Assembly (NCBI GenBank): GCA_902506565.1
Contig: LR732703.1
Span: 4,140,709-4,204,708 of the forward strand
Direction of reading: 5' to 3'
Source: Burkholderiales bacterium 8X
GTDB lineage: Bacteria; Pseudomonadota; Gammaproteobacteria; Burkholderiales; Burkholderiaceae_C
DNA: 64,000 nucleotides
Positions 26,284 through 34,889 of the stretch are shown here, in pieces. Both the position numbers and the translations under genes were made by a program. A model generated the notes under the pieces. It did no database searches, was not told where the DNA came from, and saw only the letters and a list, made by a program, of their open reading frames with translations. Each line of letters starts with the position of its first letter. The stretch's first letter is position 1.

Positions 26284-28308
26284 ATGAAGACAACACGGCC
26301 TGAGGAGGCGTTACCGGGAAACCGGGCTTGGAGCTTGGCAAGGGCGATGGCGCGGCGCTGGCAGCAGTTCGCCGCAGCGTTGATTGGCATGTTGATGCTG
26401 GCTGCGCCTGGATGGGCGCAAACGACGATCTATCGGTACACCGGCGCTAACTTCAACACTTTCTGCTTATTCTTCTGTCAGAGTGTCCCCTTCACACTTT
26501 CGCCGCTAGGCCTGAACGATCGCCTCATGATGACGCTGGAATTGCCAGCCCCCGTGGCGCCAAACACGACGGTTGAGCTGCTTGAGCAGAATCTTCCATT
26601 CGCGCTCACGATGACAGCCGGGCCATTCAGCGCCTCATTTTCACCTGGTGTGGCGGGCAGGCTGCGCATCAGCACCGACGCCAATGGCAAGTTCGAGAAC
26701 TGGATCGTTGACATGCCGGGCACCTTTTCTTGGTCTGCGGGTGGCGGTGGTCCGAGAGACCACTGGGGCCTGGGCAGTCCCATTAAATTTGTCCAGCAAA
26801 GAGGAACCGAAGGCACCTGGACCATCGAGCAGTCCATCGCACCCACCCTCAGCTTCGGCAGCGCCACCCGCACCCTCCATCGTGGCCCACTGAACCTCTC
26901 CCTTGACGAAACCAAGGGCGGCGCCAGCGCACCTTCCACAGCGACCTCGTCGGCCGGCCCCCTCATCGGCACCGAAGCCGCCCGCGGCCAGGTCTCGACC
27001 GCGGGCCCGGTCGCCGGCGCCTGGTCGATGGCCGTCAACGGCTGGGGCAGCGCACGCGGCATCGCCTTTCGCAGCTACCGCAACGCCACCAACGCGCCGA
27101 TCAGCTTCAAGGTCAACGCGGCCTTCGACGGCGCCTCGCTTCCTGCGATGTACCGCATCGCCAGCGGGCCGCTGAAAGCCGGCGGCGCGGTCCACGTCTT
27201 CGATTCGAACGCGTTCGCGGCCAAGCTCGAGGCAGCGGGCGGCAGCGCGTCGAGCGCACAGACCCTGCTCGGCGGATGGCAGCCCAGTTCGACCGACGGA
27301 CCGACCGTTGCCTTCACGCAGCTGCGCGGCCTGTTCCCCACCGGCTTGCTGGGCAGCGGCGAGAGCCTGATCGCGCTGACGGCACCCGGCCCCGCCAGCG
27401 CGAGCGTCGTGACCAGCCAGGTCACGGTGCAGCCCTACCAGCAGTTCACCGTGGTGTACGACGTGGTCACCAGCGCGGTGGCGAAGACGGTCGGCGAACG
27501 TTCGGCCAGCGGCACCTCGAACTTCCTCAACACGCTCAAGCCGGCACCCGTGCACTTCACCGGGGCCGCCGGCGAGCCGGTCGCGGGCATCGTGCAGGCC
27601 GATGGCGCACCGGCAGCGCTGCCTCGCTCGCCGACTTCGCTCGGCCTCGCGCCTGCTGCCTCGCAGCATCCTGCCGGCGGCACGGCCAGCATCGCGGCCA
27701 GCGTGCGAGTCGCCAACCCGAGCATCGGCGCGACCAACGATGCGCCGGTCGCCGACGTGCCGGTCGAGTTCTACGTCACCGCCGGGCCGAACGAAGGCAG
27801 GACCGGCGTGGCCGTGAGCGATGCGAACGGCATTGCCAGCTTCAGCTACCTGGGCGACAACGACGTCGGCAAGGACGTGCTGCAGGCTCGCATCGGCGCC
27901 ATGGCGTCCAATGCGGTGGAACACACCTGGACGGCGGCGCGCTGTCCGCAGAACCAGGCCTTCTGGGTTCGCTACCCCGGCCTGTGGCCGCTGTCGATGG
28001 TGTCGATCGGTGGCGGAGCGCCGTACGACCAGCAGGCCTTGATCAAGCTCCTGAAGCTGCCGCCGCAGAATCCGAGCCTGGCCCTCGTGCAACAAGTGGC
28101 GGTGACCAAGCTGAACGCTGCTTACGGCGGGGACACGAGTCGCCTGGCGCTCTATGTGCTGAGCGCCGACAGCCTGCTGGCCAGCTTCAACCGCGCCCAG
28201 CCACAGCAAAACCAGGTCGATCTCAAGACCTCGATCGAGATGGTGGCGCTGGCGGCCCGCATGGCCATCTACAACCTGGGCGGCGTGCCGAAGACCTGCC
28301 AGTCATGA
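26284..28308 (+). CDS. Secreted protein with Ig-like domain, unknown function
   Basis: The 674-residue protein has a signal peptide (hydrophobic FAAALIGMLMLAAPGWAQ after a basic N-region). The beta-rich N-terminal half does not match a family I know. An Ig-like/invasin-like (Big_1 type) domain lies around residues 455-545, with VPVEFYVTAGPNEGRTGVAV and ANGIASFSYLGDNDVGKD. The C-terminal about 120 residues (CPQNQAFWVRYPGLWPLSM, then helices) form a separate domain with paired cysteines. It is followed by a small membrane-anchored protein gene and a hydrolase gene. A cell-surface or extracellular adhesive role is a guess. The ATG at 26284 is chosen for the signal peptide. Confidence 0.75.
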   Translation: MKTTRPEEALPGNRAWSLARAMARRWQQFAAALIGMLMLAAPGWAQTTIYRYTGANFNTFCLFFCQSVPFTLSPLGLNDRLMMTLELPAPVAPNTTVELLEQNLPFALTMTAGPFSASFSPGVAGRLRISTDANGKFENWIVDMPGTFSWSAGGGGPRDHWGLGSPIKFVQQRGTEGTWTIEQSIAPTLSFGSATRTLHRGPLNLSLDETKGGASAPSTATSSAGPLIGTEAARGQVSTAGPVAGAWSMAVNGWGSARGIAFRSYRNATNAPISFKVNAAFDGASLPAMYRIASGPLKAGGAVHVFDSNAFAAKLEAAGGSASSAQTLLGGWQPSSTDGPTVAFTQLRGLFPTGLLGSGESLIALTAPGPASASVVTSQVTVQPYQQFTVVYDVVTSAVAKTVGERSASGTSNFLNTLKPAPVHFTGAAGEPVAGIVQADGAPAALPRSPTSLGLAPAASQHPAGGTASIAASVRVANPSIGATNDAPVADVPVEFYVTAGPNEGRTGVAVSDANGIASFSYLGDNDVGKDVLQARIGAMASNAVEHTWTAARCPQNQAFWVRYPGLWPLSMVSIGGGAPYDQQALIKLLKLPPQNPSLALVQQVAVTKLNAAYGGDTSRLALYVLSADSLLASFNRAQPQQNQVDLKTSIEMVALAARMAIYNLGGVPKTCQS

Positions 28309-28357
28309 CGCGATCCGCGACGAGCGTGGCCCCTTCGTGCGACCCGGTACGCCGCTG

Positions 28358-28762
28358 ATGGATGCTCCCGCCGCCACGAACGCAGCAGGCCACGCCGACG
28401 GCGGCGGCGAGGCTTCGGCGCGCGATCTCGAGACGGCGAACGCCCCGCCGCTTTGCGGAGCACCCCTGCCATGGGATTGCAGCATCTTCGACGCGGTGAA
28501 GAAAGATGCGCACGACACGGCGCCGGCCGCGGCTTCGACCGAAGTCGCGGGTGAAGGGTCGGCGATCCTGCCGCCCTTCGTCGGCGCGGCGAGCACCGCT
28601 TCGTTGTTGCAACGCGATCACGCATTCGGCACCGGCTTCGAGCCCGGTTGGGAGATCGCGGGTGCCGTGGTCTTGTTGGCAGGCATCGGCGGTGCGGTCA
28701 TCGTGCGGCGGGCAGCAGCGGCTCGCAAGAAGCGCCCCACTGCGTTAGATTGCGCGGAATGA
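28358..28762 (+). CDS. Small membrane-anchored protein with C-terminal TM segment and basic tail
   Basis: This protein of about 134 residues is Ala/Pro/Asp-rich and hydrophilic. Near its C-terminus is one hydrophobic helix (WEIAGAVVLLAGIGGAVIV) followed by Arg/Lys residues, a tail-anchor or sortase-like sorting arrangement. No PEP or LPXTG motif is seen, so protein sorting is uncertain. The stop overlaps the start of the next gene by 4 bp (ATGA), which supports it being translated. A GTG at 28337 is an alternative start. It lies 49 bp after the secreted Ig-like protein gene and may be part of the same unit. Confidence 0.55.
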   Translation: MDAPAATNAAGHADGGGEASARDLETANAPPLCGAPLPWDCSIFDAVKKDAHDTAPAAASTEVAGEGSAILPPFVGAASTASLLQRDHAFGTGFEPGWEIAGAVVLLAGIGGAVIVRRAAAARKKRPTALDCAE

Positions 28763-29508
28763 CCGCCGCACCGATCGCCTCCGCCTCCCGATCTGCTTCC
28801 AGCCCTGCCGACGCGGCCCGACCGATCACCCTGGCGCTGGGCGACGGCAGCAGCGTCTCGGGCCTGGTCCAATCGCCAGCCGCCGGTCCTGCCGCCATCG
28901 AGGCCGGCTGCGTGCTGGCGCACGGAGCAGGTGCCGGCATGACCCATTCCTTCATGGCGGCGGTCGCCGACGGGCTGGCAGCGCGCGGCATCGCCAGCTT
29001 GCGATATCAGTTCCCGTACATGGAAGCCGGCAAGCGACGGCCGGACGTTCCACCGGTTGCCCATGCCGCCGTCCGGGCGGCGGTTGCCAAAGCCGCCGAG
29101 CTGTTCCCGAAGCTGCCGCTTTTCGCCGGCGGCAAGTCCTTCGGCGCGAGGATGACCTCGCAGGCCGAAGCCATCGATGCGCTCCCGCAGGTTCGCGGCC
29201 TGGTCTTCATCGGGTTTCCGCTGCATCCCGCCGGCAAGCCTTCCGTGACTCGCGCCGACCACCTGCAAGGCATCGAGAAGCCGATGCTTTTCTTGCAAGG
29301 CACGCAGGACAAGCTGGCAACCGCCGAGCCGCTGCGCACCGTGCTCGAAGCCCTGGGGCCGAAGGCCACCTGCAAACCGTTCGCGGAAGCGGACCATTCG
29401 TTCCATGTGCCCAAGCGGTCGGGCCAAACCGATGACGAAGTGCTCTCGCTGCTGCTTGACGCGATGGCCGAATGGATGAGCTCGGTGCGCATCGGCAGAA
29501 ACGCCTAG
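28759..29508 (+). CDS. Alpha/beta hydrolase (KANL3/TEX30-like family)
   Basis: The 249-residue cytoplasmic hydrolase shows VLAHGAGAGMTHSFM (oxyanion region), ASLRYQFPYMEAGKRRPD, the nucleophile elbow GGKSFGARM, an acid-bearing loop FLQGTQDKLA and the catalytic His in EADHSFHVP. These are typical of the KANL3/Tex30-type hydrolase family. The substrate is unknown. Its start overlaps the stop of the preceding membrane protein gene, so translation is probably coupled. Confidence 0.85.
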   Translation: MTAAPIASASRSASSPADAARPITLALGDGSSVSGLVQSPAAGPAAIEAGCVLAHGAGAGMTHSFMAAVADGLAARGIASLRYQFPYMEAGKRRPDVPPVAHAAVRAAVAKAAELFPKLPLFAGGKSFGARMTSQAEAIDALPQVRGLVFIGFPLHPAGKPSVTRADHLQGIEKPMLFLQGTQDKLATAEPLRTVLEALGPKATCKPFAEADHSFHVPKRSGQTDDEVLSLLLDAMAEWMSSVRIGRNA

Positions 29509-29583
29509 ACCGATCGCAACACCCGAGACTACGATCGCCTGTTGTGCAGGCTGCCCACGGCGGCAACGAACGGCAGCGACACG

Positions 29584-32124
29584 ATGACCCGACCTCCGGT
29601 TGTTTCGGACTCGCAAGACCCGATCTGGGCCATCTTCCAGCACGCGCCTTCGATGCTGGGTTACTTCGATCGCGACCTTCAATGCCGCTTCGCCAATCGG
29701 GCTTGCGAACGGTGGCTGCAGGTCGGGCCGCTCGAGATGATCGGGAGCAGCCTGATCGACATCGTCGGTGCGGAGAGCTTCGAGGCGAACCGCCACTACA
29801 TCGATGCCGTGCTGGCCGGCAGCAGCCAGACCTTCGAGTTCGCCAGCAAGGACGAGGCGGGCACGGTCCAGTGGCGGGTGGCCTGCCGGCCGCATTCGGT
29901 GCTCGGCAAGGTGACGGGCTTCGTGGTGGAGGTCAACGACGTGACCGCCTTGCACGAAACCCAGAAGGCGCTGTGCGCCGAGATGACGCTCCGGGAACAT
30001 GCCTTCGACATCGTCCGTGCACGAGAAGCCGCGCTGCGCCAGGCACAGCAATTGGCCCGGATCGGCAGCTGGGAGTGGGAGGCAGGGCCTGACATCGTGC
30101 GATGGTCGGAGCAGCTCTACGACATGTTCGGGCTCGACCTGAAGCGCCTGCCGCCCAGCTTCCTGCAGCAACGCAAGCTCTACTCGGCCGATAGCTGGGC
30201 TCGCCTGCAGGATGCCTGCGGACGAGCGCTTTCGAAAGGCCAGCCCTACGTGCTCGAACTCCAGTACATCCATTCGTCCGGTCGGCGCGGCTGGATCGAG
30301 TCGCGCGGACAGGCGGACCGGGACGAGAGCGGCAACATCGTCGGCATGCACGGCACCGCGATGGAGATCACGGCGCTGCGCCTTGCGCGGGAAGCCGATG
30401 TCGAGCACGCAGCCGCCACTCGCCTGCAAGCCGAGCTGTCGCTCGAACGCGCGCGCTCCAAGTCGCTCGAAACCCAGCTGGCCCGGTCGCGCAAGCGAGA
30501 AACGGTCGGGCTGCTCGCGAGCGGCATCGCGAACGACTTCGAGCGGGTGCTGTCGGAGTTGACCGTTGCACTCAACCTGGTGGCGCAGGAGGCGCAAGCG
30601 GCGGAGGACGCGCAGGTGGTGGAGAAGAGGTCCGCGCGAGCGTCGATCGAGCGAGGCCAGGGCAGCATCGAGCGGGCCGGCCAACTGATTCGGCAGCTCG
30701 CGAAATTCTCGAACGAGAAGCTGCCGGAAAGCCGCGTCGTCGACATCGGCGCCACGCTGCAGGGCTTCGCCGAGTTGCTCGAGCTGTCGGCGGGCCCGCT
30801 GGTGCAAGTCCACCTCGAAGCCTCGACCGGTCTGCTCGCCCTGCTCGATCCCGACCCGCTGCAAGTGGCGTTGCTCCAACTCCTGATCGATGCGCGGGCG
30901 GCAATGCCGCATGGCGGCGAAGTCTTCGTCGGCTTGTCGAGCGCAGCACTCTCGCGGCTGATCGCGGACCTGAACGCCGACGAGCGCTGGGCGGCATTGA
31001 CCGTGCGGCACGCCGGAGGCGGATGGCAGGCTGCCGGGCCCGGGCAGGCGCGGGTGCGCGAGCCATCGTCAGGAAGTCGTTCCGGCGTCGACCGGCAAGC
31101 GCTCGGGCAAGGGCGCGGCGTCGCGATGATGGATGCCTTCGCCCGGCGCTCCGGCGGCTCGATGGCGATCTCGAGCGATTCGGCAAAGGGCACCACCCTC
31201 ACCGTGCTGTTGCCACGCGTCGACCTGCAGCCGGCGGCCCATCCCGAATCGGCTCGCACCCCGGAAGCACAGGTCGACCCCAAGCGTCATGGCCACGCCC
31301 GCGTGCTGGTGGCGGACGACGACCCGCTGGCAAGAGCGGTGGTCGGCCAGTACCTGCGCGAGCTCGGCTACACCGTGATCGAGGCGCAGGATGCGGAGCA
31401 CGCGCTGCAACTGGCGAACAACATCGACCTGGTGGTGACCGACCTTGGGATGCCGAGCGTCGGCGGGGACGGGACGAGTCTTGCGGCCGGGCTGCGGGCC
31501 CGGCATTCCCGGCTGCCGATCTTGATGACGACCCAAGGGGCCCCGGCCGATCCACCGGCCGACGAACTGGTGTTGGCCAGGCCCTTCACGCTGGCCCAGC
31601 TGGCGGATGCCGTGCTGCGGCTGCTCGGCCGCGCCGCCATTCCGCGGCATCGGCCGATCGGCGAGCGGATCAAGCATCCATCGCTCCGGGCCTTGTACGA
31701 GACCTGGGCGAAGGCCAAGGTCGGCACTGCCCTGCCGTCGGTCGAATCGCTGGGCCTCTCGCAAGGCGCGGCGCTGCAGAACGCCTTCATCGCGGATGTC
31801 ACCGCGGCCGAGCCCTTCGCGTATCGCCGCCGCTTCACCGGCGCCGCCTTGTCGAGCCGATTGGCGCAGGCCCGGGCCGAGGGCTGGCTGAAGCCGGGCG
31901 AGGAAGACGCCTTCAGCGAACTGGAAGAAGCCTATCGGCGCTGTTTCTCGAGCGGGGCACCGAGCTACGAGTTCTTGCGCTTTCGCGCGCGGGACGGCGA
32001 CCAGGTCGTGTTCGAGCGGCTGCTGCTGCCTTGCACCGACCCGCGGCTTTCATCTCACCAACTGGTCGGCATGGTCTTCTTCGAGGACCGTGCGCCCGAC
32101 CATTCACCAGGGACCCCCACATGA
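29584..32124 (+). CDS. Multi-PAS hybrid sensor pseudo-histidine-kinase with receiver domain
   Basis: The 846-residue protein has, in order: PAS domain (about 14-130, FANRACERWL), second PAS_3-type domain (about 155-265, QLARIGSWEWEAG), a degenerate DHp helix pair (about 305-400), a degenerate HATPase region, a receiver domain (about 575-690, VLVADDDPLARAVV, D620 in VVTDLGMP), and a C-terminal PAS-like domain (about 690-830). The expected phospho-accepting H of the H-box (normally GIAHDF) is Asn (GIANDF, N317). The N-box Asn is Asp (LLIDARAAMP), the G1 aspartate is His (VRHAGGGW), and the receiver Lys is Arg (LARPF, R666). So kinase activity is probably lost. Its stop overlaps the start of the PYP gene, suggesting a joint sensory complex. 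Confidence 0.88.
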   Translation: MTRPPVVSDSQDPIWAIFQHAPSMLGYFDRDLQCRFANRACERWLQVGPLEMIGSSLIDIVGAESFEANRHYIDAVLAGSSQTFEFASKDEAGTVQWRVACRPHSVLGKVTGFVVEVNDVTALHETQKALCAEMTLREHAFDIVRAREAALRQAQQLARIGSWEWEAGPDIVRWSEQLYDMFGLDLKRLPPSFLQQRKLYSADSWARLQDACGRALSKGQPYVLELQYIHSSGRRGWIESRGQADRDESGNIVGMHGTAMEITALRLAREADVEHAAATRLQAELSLERARSKSLETQLARSRKRETVGLLASGIANDFERVLSELTVALNLVAQEAQAAEDAQVVEKRSARASIERGQGSIERAGQLIRQLAKFSNEKLPESRVVDIGATLQGFAELLELSAGPLVQVHLEASTGLLALLDPDPLQVALLQLLIDARAAMPHGGEVFVGLSSAALSRLIADLNADERWAALTVRHAGGGWQAAGPGQARVREPSSGSRSGVDRQALGQGRGVAMMDAFARRSGGSMAISSDSAKGTTLTVLLPRVDLQPAAHPESARTPEAQVDPKRHGHARVLVADDDPLARAVVGQYLRELGYTVIEAQDAEHALQLANNIDLVVTDLGMPSVGGDGTSLAAGLRARHSRLPILMTTQGAPADPPADELVLARPFTLAQLADAVLRLLGRAAIPRHRPIGERIKHPSLRALYETWAKAKVGTALPSVESLGLSQGAALQNAFIADVTAAEPFAYRRRFTGAALSSRLAQARAEGWLKPGEEDAFSELEEAYRRCFSSGAPSYEFLRFRARDGDQVVFERLLLPCTDPRLSSHQLVGMVFFEDRAPDHSPGTPT

Positions 32125-32501
32125 TCAATGCCGAGACGGTGAACTTCGACACGCCCCAGCTCGCACGAGCGGTCGAGGCCATGCCGCTCGCGGCCATCGA
32201 TCGCCTGCCCTTCGGCGCGGTGCATGTCGATCGGCACGGCGCCGTGAGCTTCTACAGCAAGCGCGAGGGGCAGCTCTCGGGCTTCGGCGACCGACCGGTG
32301 CTAGGCCTGCAGTTCTTCGAGCAGATCGCGCCATGCATGAAGGGCCCGTTCTTCAAGGGACGCATCGAGGAAGCCCAGGCAGCCGGGCTGCTCGACCTGG
32401 AGTTCAGCCACGTCGGCGACTTCGCCGACCGCGCTCGCGAGCTGCACGTGCGGGCCCAGTCGGCGTCGGGTGGCGGCATCTGGCTCTTCATCGCGCGCTG
32501 A
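32121..32501 (+). CDS. pyp: Photoactive yellow protein (PYP) homologue, putative blue-light sensor
   Basis: The 126-residue single-PAS protein matches PYP almost end to end. Its N-terminal cap holds LPFGAVHVDRHGAV (PYP LAFGAIQLDGDGNI). Key chromophore-pocket residues are present at a constant +3 offset: Tyr45 (PYP Y42), Glu49 (E46), Ser53 (T50) and Cys72 in APCMKGPFF (C69 in APCTDSPEF), the p-coumaroyl attachment site. Arg52 is not conserved (Phe). It ends WLFIAR, like WVFVKR in PYP. If it binds p-coumaric acid it would be a blue-light receptor in the cytoplasm. No tyrosine ammonia lyase or coumarate ligase gene is in this window. It overlaps the upstream pseudokinase gene by 4 bp. Confidence 0.85.
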   Translation: MINAETVNFDTPQLARAVEAMPLAAIDRLPFGAVHVDRHGAVSFYSKREGQLSGFGDRPVLGLQFFEQIAPCMKGPFFKGRIEEAQAAGLLDLEFSHVGDFADRARELHVRAQSASGGGIWLFIAR

Positions 32502-32503
32502 AC

Positions 32504-33040
32504 TCAGGAGCGCGCCGTCTGCTTGGCGCTGGCCACCATCAGCAAGGTGCGCTCGTATTCGCCGCCGAACTCGAGCATCGAGATGTCGCGGTAATGAAAA
32601 AGCCGGTCGTCGTCGCTCCATTCGGCATGCGGCGTGAGCCAGCGCAGCACGTAGGTGTGGTCGGTGTCCAGGCGCACCGTGCCGATCTCGACTTCGCAGG
32701 GTTGCAGCTGTTCGCGGTGGATCACCATCACGCCGAACTGCCTTTGCACCGACTCGACCAGTTCGCGCATGCCGCTCAGGTCGAGCCGATACGGCATCGA
32801 CGGCGTGAGGCCCTTGATGAAGAGCGCGGTCTCGATCAGGGTCTTGCCTTCGAACGAGGCGTCGATGTCGGCAATGTCGGCGCGACGAAACACGCGATAA
32901 CCATCGAGATCGAAGCGCTGGCTGACCTGCTGGATCACCACGAAGAGCTCCGAAGCCGCAACGAACACGCCATACCAGGGCGACGCGTCGAACAGCTTGC
33001 GCGTGATGGAAACGAGAATCCCGCGTTCGGGTGGGTTCAT
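32504..33040 (-). CDS. Hypothetical protein, convergent with the PYP gene
   Basis: I do not recognise this 178-residue protein. It begins MNPPERGILVSITRKLFDAS and contains GYRVFRRADIADIDASFEGK, LVESVQRQFGVMVIHREQL and TYVLRWLTPHAEWSDDDRLF. It looks like a mixed alpha/beta cytoplasmic protein with no signal peptide or membrane segment; the ADIADIDAS and DHTYVLRWLTP parts look like strand-rich core. Its stop lies 2 bp from the PYP stop on the opposite strand. An ATG 12 codons earlier exists but adds only basic residues. Confidence 0.65.
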   Translation of the reverse strand: MNPPERGILVSITRKLFDASPWYGVFVAASELFVVIQQVSQRFDLDGYRVFRRADIADIDASFEGKTLIETALFIKGLTPSMPYRLDLSGMRELVESVQRQFGVMVIHREQLQPCEVEIGTVRLDTDHTYVLRWLTPHAEWSDDDRLFHYRDISMLEFGGEYERTLLMVASAKQTARS

Positions 33041-33202
33041 ATGGTTGCGCCGCGGCCGATGCGTGCAACGACGCATGACCGTTCGACTTCTTGCCGTCCC
33101 TGTGACTCTTCGAAGCCCGTTCGGTGATTCCGCCGGGCGCTGTTTGGCGCGACTATACCGCCAGAGCCTGGGGCCAACGGGTGCGCTCGGAGCCCAGCCG
33201 GC

Positions 33203-33997
33203 TCAACGTGCAAGGCCCTTTCGGACCGCGTGACTCAACCCGTCCACGAGCGCGACCAAGAGCAGCATGGCGCCGAGCACGGTGGCGGTCTTGCTCATCT
33301 GGAAGAGACCCATGTGGAAGGCGAGCAGCTGCCCGAGCCCACCCGCGCCGACCACGCCGAGGATCGCGGCGGCGCGGATGTTGTTCTCCCAGCGGTAGAG
33401 CGAGTAGGAGACCAATTGGGGCAGCACCACCGGCAGCGTGGCGAACAAGAGAACCCGGGCCGGGCCCACGCCATGGGTGCGCAGCGCGGTCGCCGGACCT
33501 GATGGTGCGTTCTCGATCGCCTCTGCAAAAAGCCGCCCCAGGACCCCGGTGGTGTGCAGGGCGAGCGCCAGCGTACCGGCCAGCGGCCCGAGGCCGGCCG
33601 AGATGAGCAGCAGCGCGGCCCACACCAGCTCCGGAATGGCGCGCAACACGTTCAGCACCAGCCGCGTCGGGCCTCGCGTCCACGCTGGGTCTCCGGCGTG
33701 GGATCGGCTTGCCGCCAGGGCCAGCAGCAGGCCGAACAACGCGGCCAGCAGCGTGCCCAAGGCCGACATGGCCAGCGTCTCGACCGAGGCCCAGCCGACC
33801 TTGCGGAGGAAGCCGGGCGACAGGTCCGGCGGATAGAACTCGGCCGCGAAGCGCGCCATGCTCGCTCGGGATTCGGCCGTCAGAAACGCGGACCATTGCA
33901 GGTCGAGGCTCCAGAAGCTGGCCGCGACCAGCGCCACCAGTCCGATGCCGAACAGCGCGCCGGGCAGCAGCCTTCGCGTCGATGGCTCGGGCTTCAT
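33203..33997 (-). CDS. PhnE-like ABC transporter permease 2 (putative selenate uptake)
   Basis: A 264-residue inner-membrane permease with about six hydrophobic segments and the inner-membrane ABC signature region RTHGVGPARVLLFATLPVVL followed by YRWENNIRAAAILGVVGAGG, characteristic of PhnE-type permeases. It pairs with the permease encoded immediately upstream; the genes overlap by 4 bp. The PhnCDE architecture normally imports phosphonate or phosphite. The divergent selD gene points instead to a selenium oxyanion. Confidence 0.88.
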   Translation of the reverse strand: MKPEPSTRRLLPGALFGIGLVALVAASFWSLDLQWSAFLTAESRASMARFAAEFYPPDLSPGFLRKVGWASVETLAMSALGTLLAALFGLLLALAASRSHAGDPAWTRGPTRLVLNVLRAIPELVWAALLLISAGLGPLAGTLALALHTTGVLGRLFAEAIENAPSGPATALRTHGVGPARVLLFATLPVVLPQLVSYSLYRWENNIRAAAILGVVGAGGLGQLLAFHMGLFQMSKTATVLGAMLLLVALVDGLSHAVRKGLAR

Positions 33998-34857
33998 GCC
34001 AGCGCCTTTCGCAGCCAGGCGCTGGCACGATCGGCCAGCCCCACCAGCAGCACGAAGACCAGGAGCAGGGTCGCGACCTCGCCGCCCGCGAACATGCGGG
34101 TCGAGGTGTCGAGCTGCTGGCCGAGCCCGCCGGCGCCGACGAAGCCCAGCACCACGGACGAGCGAATGCCGCATTCCCAGCGATACACGGTGTACGAGGT
34201 CAGCTCGGCCGCGCTTTGCGGCAGCAGCCCGTAGAAGAAGGCCTGCAACCGACCGCCGCCATTGGCGAGCAGGCTTCGCGTGGCGAAGGTGTCGCTGCTC
34301 TCGAGAATGTCCGCATACACCTTGCCCAGCATGCCGCCGTAGGTCAGCGCGATCGCCAGCACGCCGGCCGTCGGGCCGAGCCCCACCACCCTCACGAAGA
34401 TCAACGCCCAGACCAGCTCCGGCACGCTGCGAAGGCCGATCAGCAACCACCGGATCCCGAGGCGAAACACGGCCGGAAGCGGCGCCATGCGACCGGACAG
34501 CGCCGAAATCGAAAGCACGCGCGTGGAGAGCAAGGTTGCCGGTATCGCGATGACCAGGGCCAACGCGACGCCTGCGGTCGCGATGGCGACCGTGCGCCAG
34601 CTTTCGCGCAGCACCATCCGAAGGAATTCCGGCGAAGTCTCGGGCGGCACGAAAGCGGCGAGGAAGCGCAGGGTCGAGGCTCGGCTCGATTCCGAGAACA
34701 GCGTCCACGGACGGAACTCGGTGAGCACCAGCATCGGCCACAGCAGCAGGAGCGCCGCGGCCGCCGCGAGCAGCCGTCCGCGCCATGCGGGGTCGCGCAA
34801 GGCCGGCGCGGCATCGGTCGGCCAGCTGCGTCGGTTCGAGGTCTCGGTGGCGGCCAC
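33994..34857 (-). CDS. PhnE-like ABC transporter permease 1 (putative selenate uptake)
   Basis: A permease of about 287 residues with the same PhnE features as its neighbour (LRSVPELVWALIFVRVVGLG, LLPQSAAELTSYTVYRWECG, VVLGFVGAGGLGQQL). No ATG is available in frame; a GTG at 34857 is the best start. It lies 32 bp after the ATPase stop and leaves an N-terminal cytoplasmic segment before the first membrane helix (RLLAAAAALLLLWPMLVL). Together the two permeases form the channel. Permease 2 starts inside this stop codon (ATGA), implying coupled 1:1 synthesis. Confidence 0.82.
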   Translation of the reverse strand: MAATETSNRRSWPTDAAPALRDPAWRGRLLAAAAALLLLWPMLVLTEFRPWTLFSESSRASTLRFLAAFVPPETSPEFLRMVLRESWRTVAIATAGVALALVIAIPATLLSTRVLSISALSGRMAPLPAVFRLGIRWLLIGLRSVPELVWALIFVRVVGLGPTAGVLAIALTYGGMLGKVYADILESSDTFATRSLLANGGGRLQAFFYGLLPQSAAELTSYTVYRWECGIRSSVVLGFVGAGGLGQQLDTSTRMFAGGEVATLLLVFVLLVGLADRASAWLRKALA

Positions 34858-34889
34858 GTCGGTGGAGCAGCAGGGTTCGGCGGCAGGGT

